Counted from the first letter of the stretch, positions 1-5,491 are shown. The stretch is DNA of 5,638 nucleotides from UBA1081 sp045535305 (GCA_045535305.1 JAZSLJ010000023.1:1-5638), one strand, 5' to 3'. Notes: generated from the letters alone by a model not told the origin. Numbers and translations: made by a program.

Positions 1-2
1 TT

Positions 3-533
3 CGCTACAATGAAAAGGTATTTTTGTATATGATTGCAAAGCAGAACGATGCAATGAGAAAAGCAGAATACGAGAAGCTGAAAAAGACAGTTGCTGACGG
101 TGAAATCCGTATGAAAGAGTTGGACCGCCTTATTGAAAAGGTTTATGAAGATAACGCTCTTGGCAGAATGGATGATGACAGATACCGAAAGCTGATGGCT
201 AAATATGAACGAGAGCAAAAAGAACTTGCCGTAACTGTTTCAGAAGGTCATGAAACATTGAAATCTGCTGAACAAAAATCTGTTGATTTGAGATTGCTTC
301 TTCGTACTTTCAGAGAAATGACGGATATACAGGAGCTTACACCGACACTTGTCAATTCACTTATTGAGCGTATTGAAGTTCATAACAATGATAAATCAAG
401 CGGTCATTGTTTTGTAAAGGTGGATATTTACTTTACAGGTGTCGGAATGATTTGTATTCCGACAGAGGAAGAAGTTATTGCTATGATGGAAGAAGCAAGA
501 AGAAATCCTCAAGAATACCGCATTGTAGCATGA
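3..533 (+). CDS. Large serine site-specific recombinase, C-terminal part (5' end outside window)
   Basis: The frame is open from the first complete codon (base 3) to TGA at 531-533, giving 176 residues, so the gene starts to the left of the window. The visible part is a charged, probably coiled-coil stretch (KLKKTVADGEIRMKELDRL onward, over roughly 70 residues). A conserved tail follows with IQELTPTLVNSLIERIEVH, then DKSSGH, VDIYFTGVG and IPTEEE. This arrangement is typical of the C-terminal region (DUF4368 type) of large serine recombinases carried by Clostridia integrative and mobilizable elements. Such enzymes cut and rejoin att sites through an N-terminal catalytic serine; the catalytic and zinc-ribbon regions are not visible, so activity cannot be judged. 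Recombinase genes of this type commonly lie at one end of their element, so the element probably extends leftward and ends just after this gene. It converges on the alaA-like gene. Confidence 0.88.
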   Translation, partial: RYNEKVFLYMIAKQNDAMRKAEYEKLKKTVADGEIRMKELDRLIEKVYEDNALGRMDDDRYRKLMAKYEREQKELAVTVSEGHETLKSAEQKSVDLRLLLRTFREMTDIQELTPTLVNSLIERIEVHNNDKSSGHCFVKVDIYFTGVGMICIPTEEEVIAMMEEARRNPQEYRIVA

Positions 534-534
534 C

Positions 535-575
535 AAACAAGAAAAACGGTGCAACCCCAAACGGGGTTACACCGT
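535..575 (-). terminator. Intrinsic terminator read from the alaA side
   Basis: ACGGTG-C-AACCCC (546-558) pairs with GGGGTT-A-CACCGT (563-575) around the loop AAAC, a 12-pair stem broken by one C/A mismatch. On the - strand the stem is followed by TTTTTCTTGTTTG, a good U-tract. On the + strand it is followed by ATCTCTC, with no U-tract. It should therefore stop transcripts coming leftward from the alaA-like gene before they run antisense into the recombinase, although the hairpin could also protect the 3' end of the recombinase mRNA. Confidence 0.75.
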
Positions 576-658
576 ATCTCTCAAAAAACATCCTTATGGG
601 GCGTGCCCTTTCCCGAGGCCTTTTTCAATATCTGTTATCTATTCATTATTTTTTATTA

Positions 659-1873
659 TCACCCTTGCCTGTAAGTGCTGAAAAATTCTGCCATGCGTTT
701 ACAGCTTTCTTCAAGCACTTCCACATCCGGAAGGTAAACGATTCTGAAATGGTCGGGCTGTTCCCAATGGAAACCGCCGCCGTGTGTTACAAGAATCTTC
801 TTCTCCCTTAAAAAATCAAGGGCAAACTGCTCATCGTCGGTAATATTGAATCTGTCGTCCATTTTAGGGAACACATAAAACGCCGCGTCGGGACGCACCG
901 CAGTAAGTCCGGGGATTGAATCAATATAATTGCACACAAGCTCTCTCTGCTCGTACACTCTGCCGCCCTTTTCAAGAATAGACTTTGCGGAATTATCTTC
1001 ATCAAGAGCCGTGGGAATAACCGCCTGCGCAGGCACATTAGAGCAAAGACGCATTGACGAAAGCAGATTAAGTCCTTCAATATAGCCTTTTGCCTTGGAT
1101 TTATCACCTGCAAGGCAGAGCCAGCCGCAGCGGTAGCCTGCTATAAGGTGGGATTTTGAAAGACCGTTAAAGCAAAGAGTAAGCAAATCGGGTGCAAGTG
1201 ATGCAAGTGCAACGTGCTCTTTACCGTCCATTACAAGTCGGTCGTAAATTTCATCGGCAAACAGGATAAGCTCGTATTTTCTTGCAAGCTCAACAATCTG
1301 TTCAAGCAGTTCCTTCGGGTAAAGCACACCCGTAGGGTTGTTGGGATTGATAACAACTATACCCTTTGTGCGCTTTGTAATTTTTTTCTCAATATCGTCA
1401 ATATCGGGATACCAATGATTATCCTCATCACAAAGATAGTGAACGGCTCTGCCGCCCGCAAGAGTTACGGATGCTGTCCATAAGGGGTAATCGGGCGCGG
1501 GAACAAGAATTTCATCACCCGTATCGAGCAAGCCCTGCATACACATTGTGATAAGCTCGCTTACGCCGTTACCTGTGTAAACGTCATTTACGGTAACGTT
1601 GGGGATATTTTTCTTATTGCAATACCTTACAATGGCTTCCCTTGCCGCCATAATGCCCTTTGAATCGGAATAACCCTCGGTTGAGTCAAGGTTTGCACCC
1701 ATAACAGAAAGGATGTTTTCGGGGGCTTCAAAGCCGAAATATGCAGGATTGCCTATGTTGAGTTTAAGGATGCGTTCGCCGTTACGCTCCATTTTTGACG
1801 CTTCGTCCATAACAGGACCGCGGATATCATAACAAACGTTATCAAGCTTGTGGGATTTTTTAAAAAGTCTCAT
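659..1873 (-). CDS. alaA: Glutamate-pyruvate aminotransferase, AlaA type (PLP fold type I)
   Basis: A 404-residue protein, matching the roughly 405 residues of E. coli AlaA and keeping its hallmark order: KLDNVCYDIRGPV near residue 10, LKLNIGNPA (37-45), GYSDSKG (67-73), GNGVSELI (101-108), LVPAPDYPLWTA (123-134), NPNNPTG (176-182), FADEIYD (205-211) and NGLSK (236-240). K240 should be the Schiff-base lysine, D207 the pyridine-nitrogen aspartate and R377 (in DHFRIV) the substrate-carboxylate arginine. The expected reaction is pyruvate plus glutamate to alanine plus 2-oxoglutarate in the cytosol. ATG at 1871-1873 is preceded by AGGAGG seven bases upstream (1881-1886), which fixes the start. 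The promoter lies directly upstream and the transcript probably ends at the hairpin at 546-575. The C terminus is full length, so the neighbouring element has not truncated it. Exact substrate preference (alanine versus other neutral amino acids) is inferred from family resemblance. Confidence 0.93.
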   Translation of the reverse strand: MRLFKKSHKLDNVCYDIRGPVMDEASKMERNGERILKLNIGNPAYFGFEAPENILSVMGANLDSTEGYSDSKGIMAAREAIVRYCNKKNIPNVTVNDVYTGNGVSELITMCMQGLLDTGDEILVPAPDYPLWTASVTLAGGRAVHYLCDEDNHWYPDIDDIEKKITKRTKGIVVINPNNPTGVLYPKELLEQIVELARKYELILFADEIYDRLVMDGKEHVALASLAPDLLTLCFNGLSKSHLIAGYRCGWLCLAGDKSKAKGYIEGLNLLSSMRLCSNVPAQAVIPTALDEDNSAKSILEKGGRVYEQRELVCNYIDSIPGLTAVRPDAAFYVFPKMDDRFNITDDEQFALDFLREKKILVTHGGGFHWEQPDHFRIVYLPDVEVLEESCKRMAEFFSTYRQG

Positions 1874-1894
1874 TTACTCTCCTCCTAAGCGGAT

Positions 1895-1923
1895 ATTTTA
1901 ACTCTATTAAGCAAAAAAGTCAA
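1895..1923 (-). promoter_or_regulatory. Promoter for the alaA-like gene
   Basis: On the - strand, TTGACT (1918-1923) and TAAAAT (1895-1900) are separated by exactly 17 bases, a good sigma-A promoter. Initiation near 1888 would leave a leader of only about 15 bases, just enough for AGGAGG. A second possible -10 (TATAAT, 1931-1936) lies farther upstream but lacks a good -35. The promoter sits about 40 bases past the terminator of the small upstream gene, so alaA is its own unit. Confidence 0.75.
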
Positions 1924-1964
1924 TAAATATATTATAGTATAAAAGTGTTAAAAAATCATTAAAC

Positions 1965-1990
1965 AAAAAACGGGAGCAGTTAAGCTCCCG
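1965..1990 (-). terminator. Intrinsic terminator of the 42-residue gene transcript
   Basis: CGGGAGC (1971-1977) and GCTCCCG (1984-1990) form a perfect 7-pair stem with a 6-base loop. On the - strand it is followed by TTTTTTGTTT. It ends the transcript coming from the small gene at 2083-2211. Confidence 0.9.
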
Positions 1991-2005
1991 TAAGGAAATG
2001 GTCTG

Positions 2006-2061
2006 TATATAAAGCCCTTTCGGGCGTTGTTGTTATATGTAAAGCCTTTTCAGGCGTTGTT
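2006..2061 (-). repeat. Two 30-base tandem hairpin repeats in the 3' untranslated region
   Basis: Bases 2006-2031 and 2036-2061 match at 23 of 26 positions with a period of 30. On the - strand transcript each copy contains a 4-pair stem capped by GAAA: GCCT-GAAA-AGGC (2044-2055), then GCCC-GAAA-GGGC (2014-2025). Two of the three differences fall at paired positions and replace T-A with C-G, so the stem is kept. GAAA is a stable GNRA tetraloop. Just upstream, TAATCG (2080-2085) and CGATTA (2066-2071) form a third small stem that includes the stop codon. The role is unknown; transcript stabilisation or a protein-binding site is possible. Confidence 0.65.
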
Positions 2062-2082
2062 TTAGTAATCGGAAAGAGTCGA

Positions 2083-2211
2083 TTATTCGCACATCATGTT
2101 GTAGATGCTTGAAAGCTCAACTGCCTTCCAGAACTTTTTCCATGAAAAGAACTTAGCTTCTTCCATTTCCTTGAGTAACTTCTTTTCGTAGTTACGCATA
2201 TCCTTTGACAT
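2083..2211 (-). CDS. Small protein of unknown function, 42 residues
   Basis: ATG at 2209-2211 opens 42 codons ending in TAA at 2083-2085. AAGGAG lies nine bases upstream of the ATG, a strong ribosome-binding site. A near-consensus promoter (2248-2275) and a clean terminator (1971-1990) frame the gene. The product has a charged, probably helical N-terminal half (KDMRNYEKKLLKEMEEAK), then an aromatic-basic patch (FFSWKKFWKA, 21-30), and ends in SSIYNMMCE. There is no signal peptide, clear membrane segment or Cys-pair motif; it could be cytosolic or a peripheral amphipathic peptide. I do not recognise the family. The expression signals are much better than chance for so short a frame, which is the main reason to call it. 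Alternatively the transcript could act mainly as an RNA. Confidence 0.7.
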   Translation of the reverse strand: MSKDMRNYEKKLLKEMEEAKFFSWKKFWKAVELSSIYNMMCE

Positions 2212-2247
2212 TTATCTCATCTCCTTTATCTCTTGATTACATCAACT

Positions 2248-2275
2248 ATTATACTCAAATTTTTGATTTTGTCAA
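2248..2275 (-). promoter_or_regulatory. Near-perfect sigma-A promoter of the 42-residue gene
   Basis: On the - strand, consensus TTGACA (2270-2275) and consensus TATAAT (2248-2253) are spaced by 16 bases. Transcription should start near 2241, giving a leader of about 30 bases that contains AAGGAG. Both hexamers are perfect, suggesting strong expression unless repressed. Confidence 0.85.
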
Positions 2276-2282
2276 GACATTA

Positions 2283-2312
2283 TGCACAAACATTCAATTT
2301 CATTTTTGTGCA
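2283..2312. promoter_or_regulatory. Possible operator: TGCACAAA inverted repeat upstream of the -35
   Basis: TGCACAAA (2283-2290) and TTTGTGCA (2305-2312) form a perfect 8-base inverted repeat with a 14-base spacer, starting eight bases upstream of the -35 of the small-gene promoter. The second arm is also the start of the first 36-base direct repeat. An activator-binding position is plausible, but no regulator is visible in the window. Confidence 0.35.
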
Positions 2313-2417
2313 ATTATTACAAACAGAGGGTTATGATTTTAGTATCAACTTTAACAGGAAATTTTTAGGCAAAGTCTTTCTTTTGTGCATATATAACAAA
2401 CAAGGGGTTATATTTTA
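2304..2417. repeat. Pair of about 36-base direct repeats, 77 bases apart
   Basis: Copies at about 2304-2340 and 2381-2417 share TTTTGTGCA, then ACAAACA, then GGGTTAT and a T-run, with differences scattered between. Each copy contains the dyad TTTGT-N9-ACAAA (2306-2324 and 2382-2400 approximately). They fill most of the 270-base gap between the pseudouridine synthase stop and the small gene. The remaining AT-rich DNA shows no GC-rich terminator for the pseudouridine synthase and no convincing gene. Confidence 0.6.
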
Positions 2418-2481
2418 CAGCACAATGACTAATTGTTAATTTTTTGACAAATTTCGCATTAAAAAGTTTGTGAAAGTTTTT

Positions 2482-3351
2482 TTAAATATTTTTTGGAATT
2501 ATCTGTTCCATATCCTCGGGAACAGGCACAGAAAAGTGCATTTTTTCGCCATTTACGGGATGTACAAAGTCAATTTCACCACAATGGAGAGCCGCCCTTG
2601 AAATTCTTTTGTCCTCACTGCCATACATATCGTCGCCGCAAAGAGGTGTACCCATTGATGCAAAATGCACACGGATCTGATGCGTTCTGCCAGTTTCAAG
2701 CTTGATTTTAAGCAGAGTGCATTTACCGTCGGTGGCAAGTGCTTCCCAATGAGTAACGGCATAATCGCCCGTTTCGCCCACCGCACGCAGAGTTTTCATC
2801 GGGTCGGGGCGGTATATTGGCTTGTCTATTGTGCCGCTACCCTGATATACACCGCCTGCAACGGCGTAATATGTCTTATTGAACGCCCCCGACAGCTTTG
2901 CAGCCGCAAGTTTGTTCAGTGCGATAATCACAATGCCCGAGGTGCTTTTGTCCAGCCTGCCCACGGCGCGGAAAGTAACATTTTTGCCCTTTTTTATAAA
3001 ATATGCCGAAACAGCGTTGGCAAGGGTGTCCCCCTGATGATTATGGGTGGGATGCATAGCAAGTCCGTAAGGCTTGTTGATAAGCAGAATGTCGTCATCC
3101 TCATAAATGATGTCAAGAGGGTACTCAATAGGCTCAATTTCACTCGAATCTTCGGGAATATTCACACAAAGCACATCGCCTGTATGCAGAATGTCAATGG
3201 TGCGAGTATGACTGCCGTTGAGAGTTATGCCGTTTTCCACCCTTTTAAGAGAATTCACAAGACGGGCAGACAGCTTTGCACATCCGCGAAGATAAACATT
3301 GACCTTTTTACCGTCATAAGCTTCATCAATAATAAATTCAATATGTCGCAT
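2482..3351 (-). CDS. RluA-family RNA pseudouridine synthase
   Basis: A 289-residue cytosolic enzyme that should isomerise specific uridines in RNA (rRNA or tRNA) to pseudouridine. An S4-like RNA-binding region is likely at about residues 15-65 (LSARLVNSLKRVENGITLNG). The catalytic domain follows, with NKPYGLAMHPT (92-102), GRLDKSTSG (131-139; D134 is the catalytic aspartate), KTYYAVAGG (159-167) and ETGRTHQIRVHF (219-230). Length fits the family. I chose ATG at 3349-3351 over an in-frame ATG 54 bases upstream: AAGAGG lies six bases before it, and the extra 18 codons read through a TGTACAA repeat and carry no family sequence. The usual HRLD motif is GRLD here, a tolerated variant. The RNA target cannot be assigned. 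No promoter or terminator is clear; expression may come from within the upstream repeat or by read-through from ilvE. Confidence 0.92.
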   Translation of the reverse strand: MRHIEFIIDEAYDGKKVNVYLRGCAKLSARLVNSLKRVENGITLNGSHTRTIDILHTGDVLCVNIPEDSSEIEPIEYPLDIIYEDDDILLINKPYGLAMHPTHNHQGDTLANAVSAYFIKKGKNVTFRAVGRLDKSTSGIVIIALNKLAAAKLSGAFNKTYYAVAGGVYQGSGTIDKPIYRPDPMKTLRAVGETGDYAVTHWEALATDGKCTLLKIKLETGRTHQIRVHFASMGTPLCGDDMYGSEDKRISRAALHCGEIDFVHPVNGEKMHFSVPVPEDMEQIIPKNI

Positions 3352-3370
3352 AAAAAACCTCTTAAACAAT

Positions 3371-3490
3371 AATTTAATGTACAATGTACAATTTACAGTG
3401 TACAATTATTGAATCATAAAAATTGGGTTAAAGGGCGAAGCCCTTTCCTTCATTGTACATTGTACATTATACATTGTACATTGTTAATTG
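3371..3490. repeat. TGTACAA heptad inverted-repeat element with central hairpin
   Basis: The left arm has four 7-base units starting at 3378, 3385, 3392 and 3399 (TGTACAA twice, TTTACAG, TGTACAA). The right arm mirrors it with units at 3454, 3461, 3468 and 3475 (TTGTACA-type, one reading TATACA). Between the arms AAAGGGC (3430-3436) pairs with GCCCTTT (3440-3446) around GAA. The whole forms a large cruciform or RNA foldback of about 115 bases. I recall similar TGTACAAT-rich intergenic repeats from gut Clostridia and Bacteroidetes, where they produce spurious ORFs; treat this as a non-coding MITE- or REP-like element. It fills the gap between the ilvE terminator and the pseudouridine synthase start. 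Confidence 0.8.
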
Positions 3491-3518
3491 GCTAAATTAT
3501 TATTTATATTTTACTATT

Positions 3519-3549
3519 AAAAAAGTGCCGCTTAAAAACACGGCACTTT
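3519..3549 (-). terminator. Intrinsic terminator of ilvE
   Basis: AAAGTGCCG (3522-3530) and CGGCACTTT (3541-3549) form a perfect 9-pair stem with a 10-base loop, just past the ilvE stop. On the - strand the stem runs into a T-tract (3519-3524 partly within it). It separates ilvE from the pseudouridine synthase. Confidence 0.88.
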
Positions 3550-3557
3550 GTTTAAAT

Positions 3558-4622
3558 TTAAACCTTAACGCTCCAGCCTTCGGGACCTTCGATTTTGCCC
3601 CACTGAATACCTGTAAGTGTATCATAGAGCTTCTGAGAAATCTCACCGATTTTGCCATTGTTAAGAGTCATAACCTTGTCGCCCCATTTAAGCTCGCCGA
3701 TGGGAGAAATAACAGCCGCTGTACCGCTGCCGAAAGCTTCAAGAAGCTTGCCCTCATCGTAAGCCTTTGCGATTTCATCAATAGAAATGCGGCGCTCGGA
3801 AACGTTGAGTCCCCAGGATTTAAGTATTTCAAGGCAGGACATTCTTGTAATACCGCCGAGAATACTGCCCTGAAGAGCAGGCGTAACAACCTCGCCGTCA
3901 AGCACGAAAAATACGTTCATCGTGCCAACCTCTTCAACGTATTTTCTTTCAACGCCATCAAGCCAGAGTACCTGTGTGTAGCCTGCTTTGTCTGCCTCGT
4001 CCTGAGCCTTGAGAGATGCGGCATAGTTACCGCCTGTTTTTGTAAAGCCCATACCGCCTTTAACGGCACGAACATACTTTGTTTCAACGTAAATCTTAAC
4101 GGGGTTAAGACCTTCGGGATAGTATGCACCAACGGGTGAAAGAATAATCATAAACAAAAGATGTTTAGCAGGGTGAACACCTACGTGAGCATCTGTTGCA
4201 AAAATGAAAGGTCTTATATAAAGTGATGTGCCGTCTGCTGTGGGAATCCAGCTTTCGTCAACCTTAACAAGCGCTTTGATTGCTTCAACTGCAAATTCCT
4301 CGTCGATTGCGGGGATGCAAAGACGGTCGTTTGAAAGATTAAGTCTTGCCATATTTTTGTCGGGTCTGAAAAGACGGATTTCGCCGTCAGCACAGCGGTA
4401 TGCTTTAAGTCCCTCAAAAACCTCCTGACCGTAATGAAGACACATTGCTGCAGGGTCAAGCTCAATAGGTCCGTAGGGTACTATTCTGGGGTCGTGCCAG
4501 CCCTGACCTTCGTCATAATTCATAATAAACATATGGTCGGTGTAGTAGTTACCGAAGCCAAGCTTGCTCTCGTCTGTGGGACGGGATTTGGGATTTTTTG
4601 TAAGTTCAACTTTTATTTCCAT
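3558..4622 (-). CDS. ilvE: Branched-chain amino acid aminotransferase (PLP fold type IV)
   Basis: A 354-residue enzyme of the longer BCAT subgroup (eukaryotic and Bacillus YbgE-like, about 340-365 residues). It interconverts leucine, isoleucine or valine with their 2-keto acids using glutamate/2-oxoglutarate, in the cytosol. Visible landmarks are LHYGQEVFEGLKAYR (62-76), RLNLSNDRLCIP (93-104), YIRPFIFAT (135-143), FTKTGGNYAASLKAQ (193-207; K195 is the Schiff-base lysine), VEEVGTMNVFFV (229-240), LGGITR (255-260) and EAFGSGTAAVISPI (295-308). The redox CxxC of mammalian BCATs is absent from the last motif. ATG at 4620-4622 is preceded by AGAGGAAG with a slightly long spacing. Only 38 bases without a terminator separate it from the upstream surface-protein gene, and I see no convincing own promoter, so cotranscription is likely. 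A good terminator follows the stop. Confidence 0.96.
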   Translation of the reverse strand: MEIKVELTKNPKSRPTDESKLGFGNYYTDHMFIMNYDEGQGWHDPRIVPYGPIELDPAAMCLHYGQEVFEGLKAYRCADGEIRLFRPDKNMARLNLSNDRLCIPAIDEEFAVEAIKALVKVDESWIPTADGTSLYIRPFIFATDAHVGVHPAKHLLFMIILSPVGAYYPEGLNPVKIYVETKYVRAVKGGMGFTKTGGNYAASLKAQDEADKAGYTQVLWLDGVERKYVEEVGTMNVFFVLDGEVVTPALQGSILGGITRMSCLEILKSWGLNVSERRISIDEIAKAYDEGKLLEAFGSGTAAVISPIGELKWGDKVMTLNNGKIGEISQKLYDTLTGIQWGKIEGPEGWSVKV

Positions 4623-4660
4623 GGGAAATACTTCCTCTCTTTAAAAATCTTCGTTATTTA

Positions 4661-5380
4661 TCAGTATCTGCGCTTCATATAGAAGAACACAACGATAGAT
4701 ATTATAATGATTATTGCGGACGCACTCAGAATAATAAAAGTCATAACTGATGATGTGCCGTCATCCTTTACAACGGAATTTGTGTCTGCAGCCTGTGTGG
4801 TTGTAACGCCCGAACCGATTATACTGCCCGAAATGTTTGCGCCAACATTGTATGTAGTAACCTCTGATGTGGAAGGCTCTGTTGTGGTAGCAGGTGTTGA
4901 GGGCTTTGTTGAAATATTGGGAACACCCACTGCCTGTGTGCCGGATTCTGATGTAGTACCGTCGGCAATAATAACGTTGGGCGATGTAACAGGCTCAGTT
5001 GTAGCTGTGTTTGAGCCGTCAGATGTACCAAGACCGCCGCCGATAACATCCATAATCATACCAAGACCGCTGTTGAATGCGTCTGTGATAAGACCGCCTA
5101 TCTCACCGAGAGTGCCCCCGCCTTCGCCCATAATACCCGAAACAATCGAACCGAGGTCAATGCTGTCAAGACCGTTCTGCGATAAAAACGAGTCAAGCTG
5201 ATCCTGTATGGAATCACGCTCATCATCCGTTTCTGCGGATTCGTAATCGTTCAATGCGTCGTTAACGTAGTCCTCAATAGAGTCCTGCACAGTTTCGGCA
5301 TATGCCGTTGATACAGCAAAAAGCATTGTAATCAATACAAGAATGACCGCAAAAATTGCTTTTGTTGCATTTCTTTTCAT
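4661..5380 (-). CDS. Secreted, membrane-anchored Ser/Thr-rich protein of unknown function
   Basis: 239 residues with a clear architecture. The signal peptide has the basic start MKRNATK, a hydrophobic core and a cleavage motif AYA, cut after about residue 28. Next come an acidic helical region (29-70, rich in D/E/S/Q) and a Gly/Ile-rich stretch (72-118, IMGEGGGTLGEIGG and IGGGLG). A low-complexity Ser/Thr/Pro segment (about 119-205, with TTEPVTSP and TTTEPSTSE) is probably an extended wall-spanning stalk. A C-terminal transmembrane helix (about 212-234) ends in the stop-transfer tail MKRRY. No LPXTG motif is present, so anchoring is by the helix. ATG at 5378-5380 has AAGGTGAGGA just upstream. 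It is the first gene of a likely two-gene unit with ilvE, though nothing ties it to amino acid metabolism. I do not recognise a functional domain; the stalk could be a site of O-glycosylation. Confidence 0.85.
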   Translation of the reverse strand: MKRNATKAIFAVILVLITMLFAVSTAYAETVQDSIEDYVNDALNDYESAETDDERDSIQDQLDSFLSQNGLDSIDLGSIVSGIMGEGGGTLGEIGGLITDAFNSGLGMIMDVIGGGLGTSDGSNTATTEPVTSPNVIIADGTTSESGTQAVGVPNISTKPSTPATTTEPSTSEVTTYNVGANISGSIIGSGVTTTQAADTNSVVKDDGTSSVMTFIILSASAIIIIISIVVFFYMKRRY

Positions 5381-5413
5381 TTTATCCTCACCTTAACAAA
5401 ATTTCTATAAATA

Positions 5414-5441
5414 ACATTTTACAACAATAAAAGTAAAATGT
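5414..5441. promoter_or_regulatory. Candidate operator: 9-base perfect dyad over the promoter
   Basis: ACATTTTAC (5414-5422) and GTAAAATGT (5433-5441) are exact inverted copies with a 10-base spacer. One arm covers the -10 and the other enters the -35 of the surface-protein promoter. Arm centres are 19 bases apart, roughly two helical turns, as expected for a dimeric repressor. No cognate regulator is in the window. Chance similarity is possible in such AT-rich DNA, since the -10 complement supplies part of one arm. Confidence 0.45.
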
Positions 5442-5444
5442 CAA
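5416..5444 (-). promoter_or_regulatory. Promoter of the surface-protein and ilvE unit
   Basis: On the - strand, consensus TTGACA (5439-5444) and TAAAAT (5416-5421) are spaced by exactly 17 bases. The start would be near 5409, giving a leader of about 30 bases with the ribosome-binding site AAGGTGAGG. Confidence 0.82.
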
Positions 5445-5491
5445 ATATATATTATATTTTTAAGAGAATATGATGAAAGAAAATTATGGAA

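Larger units (their letters stand above)
1..620 (+). mobile_element. Right end of an integrated element (boundary approximate)
   Basis: This call rests on the recombinase tail at 3-533 followed directly by an intact resident-looking metabolic gene on the opposite strand. The junction should lie between 534 and 658. A GC-rich patch at about 598-620 is followed by AT-rich DNA from 621 to 658 that leads into the alaA-like stop codon, so I place the edge near 620 as an inference only. No att repeat can be recognised because the left end of the element is not in the window. Confidence 0.4.

Noticed and set aside
598..625. GC-rich patch followed by TTTTT as a + strand terminator for the recombinase
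   Set aside because: Only 3-4 base-pair stems with poor loops can be drawn; too weak to call.
407..811. 134-codon + strand frame spanning the recombinase end and the alaA 3' end
   Set aside because: It overlaps two better-supported genes and the terminator hairpin, and has no family resemblance.
2233..2439. 68-codon + strand frame in the gap upstream of the small gene
   Set aside because: AT-rich, no Shine-Dalgarno site, and it crosses the promoter and the direct repeats; best read as chance.
2665..3372. 235-codon + strand frame opposite the pseudouridine synthase
   Set aside because: Antisense shadow of a gene with clear family motifs; no ribosome-binding site or recognisable domain.
3352..3405. 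Longer start for the pseudouridine synthase (18 extra codons)
   Set aside because: The extension encodes the TGTACAA repeat, while the internal ATG at 3351 has AAGAGG at good spacing and begins the family-like sequence.
3453..4139. 228-codon + strand frame opposite ilvE
   Set aside because: It starts in the TGTACAA repeat and runs antisense through a confident ilvE. The first codons are a direct reading of the heptads.
4707..5201. 164-codon + strand frame opposite the surface protein
   Set aside because: Low-complexity antisense reading (V/P/I-rich) of the Ser/Thr stalk; the - strand has a promoter, ribosome-binding site, signal peptide and anchor.
5414..5441. Known MecI/BlaI-type operator for the dyad over the surface-protein promoter
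   Set aside because: The arms lack the TACA/TGTA half-site arrangement typical of that family, so no regulator family was assigned.
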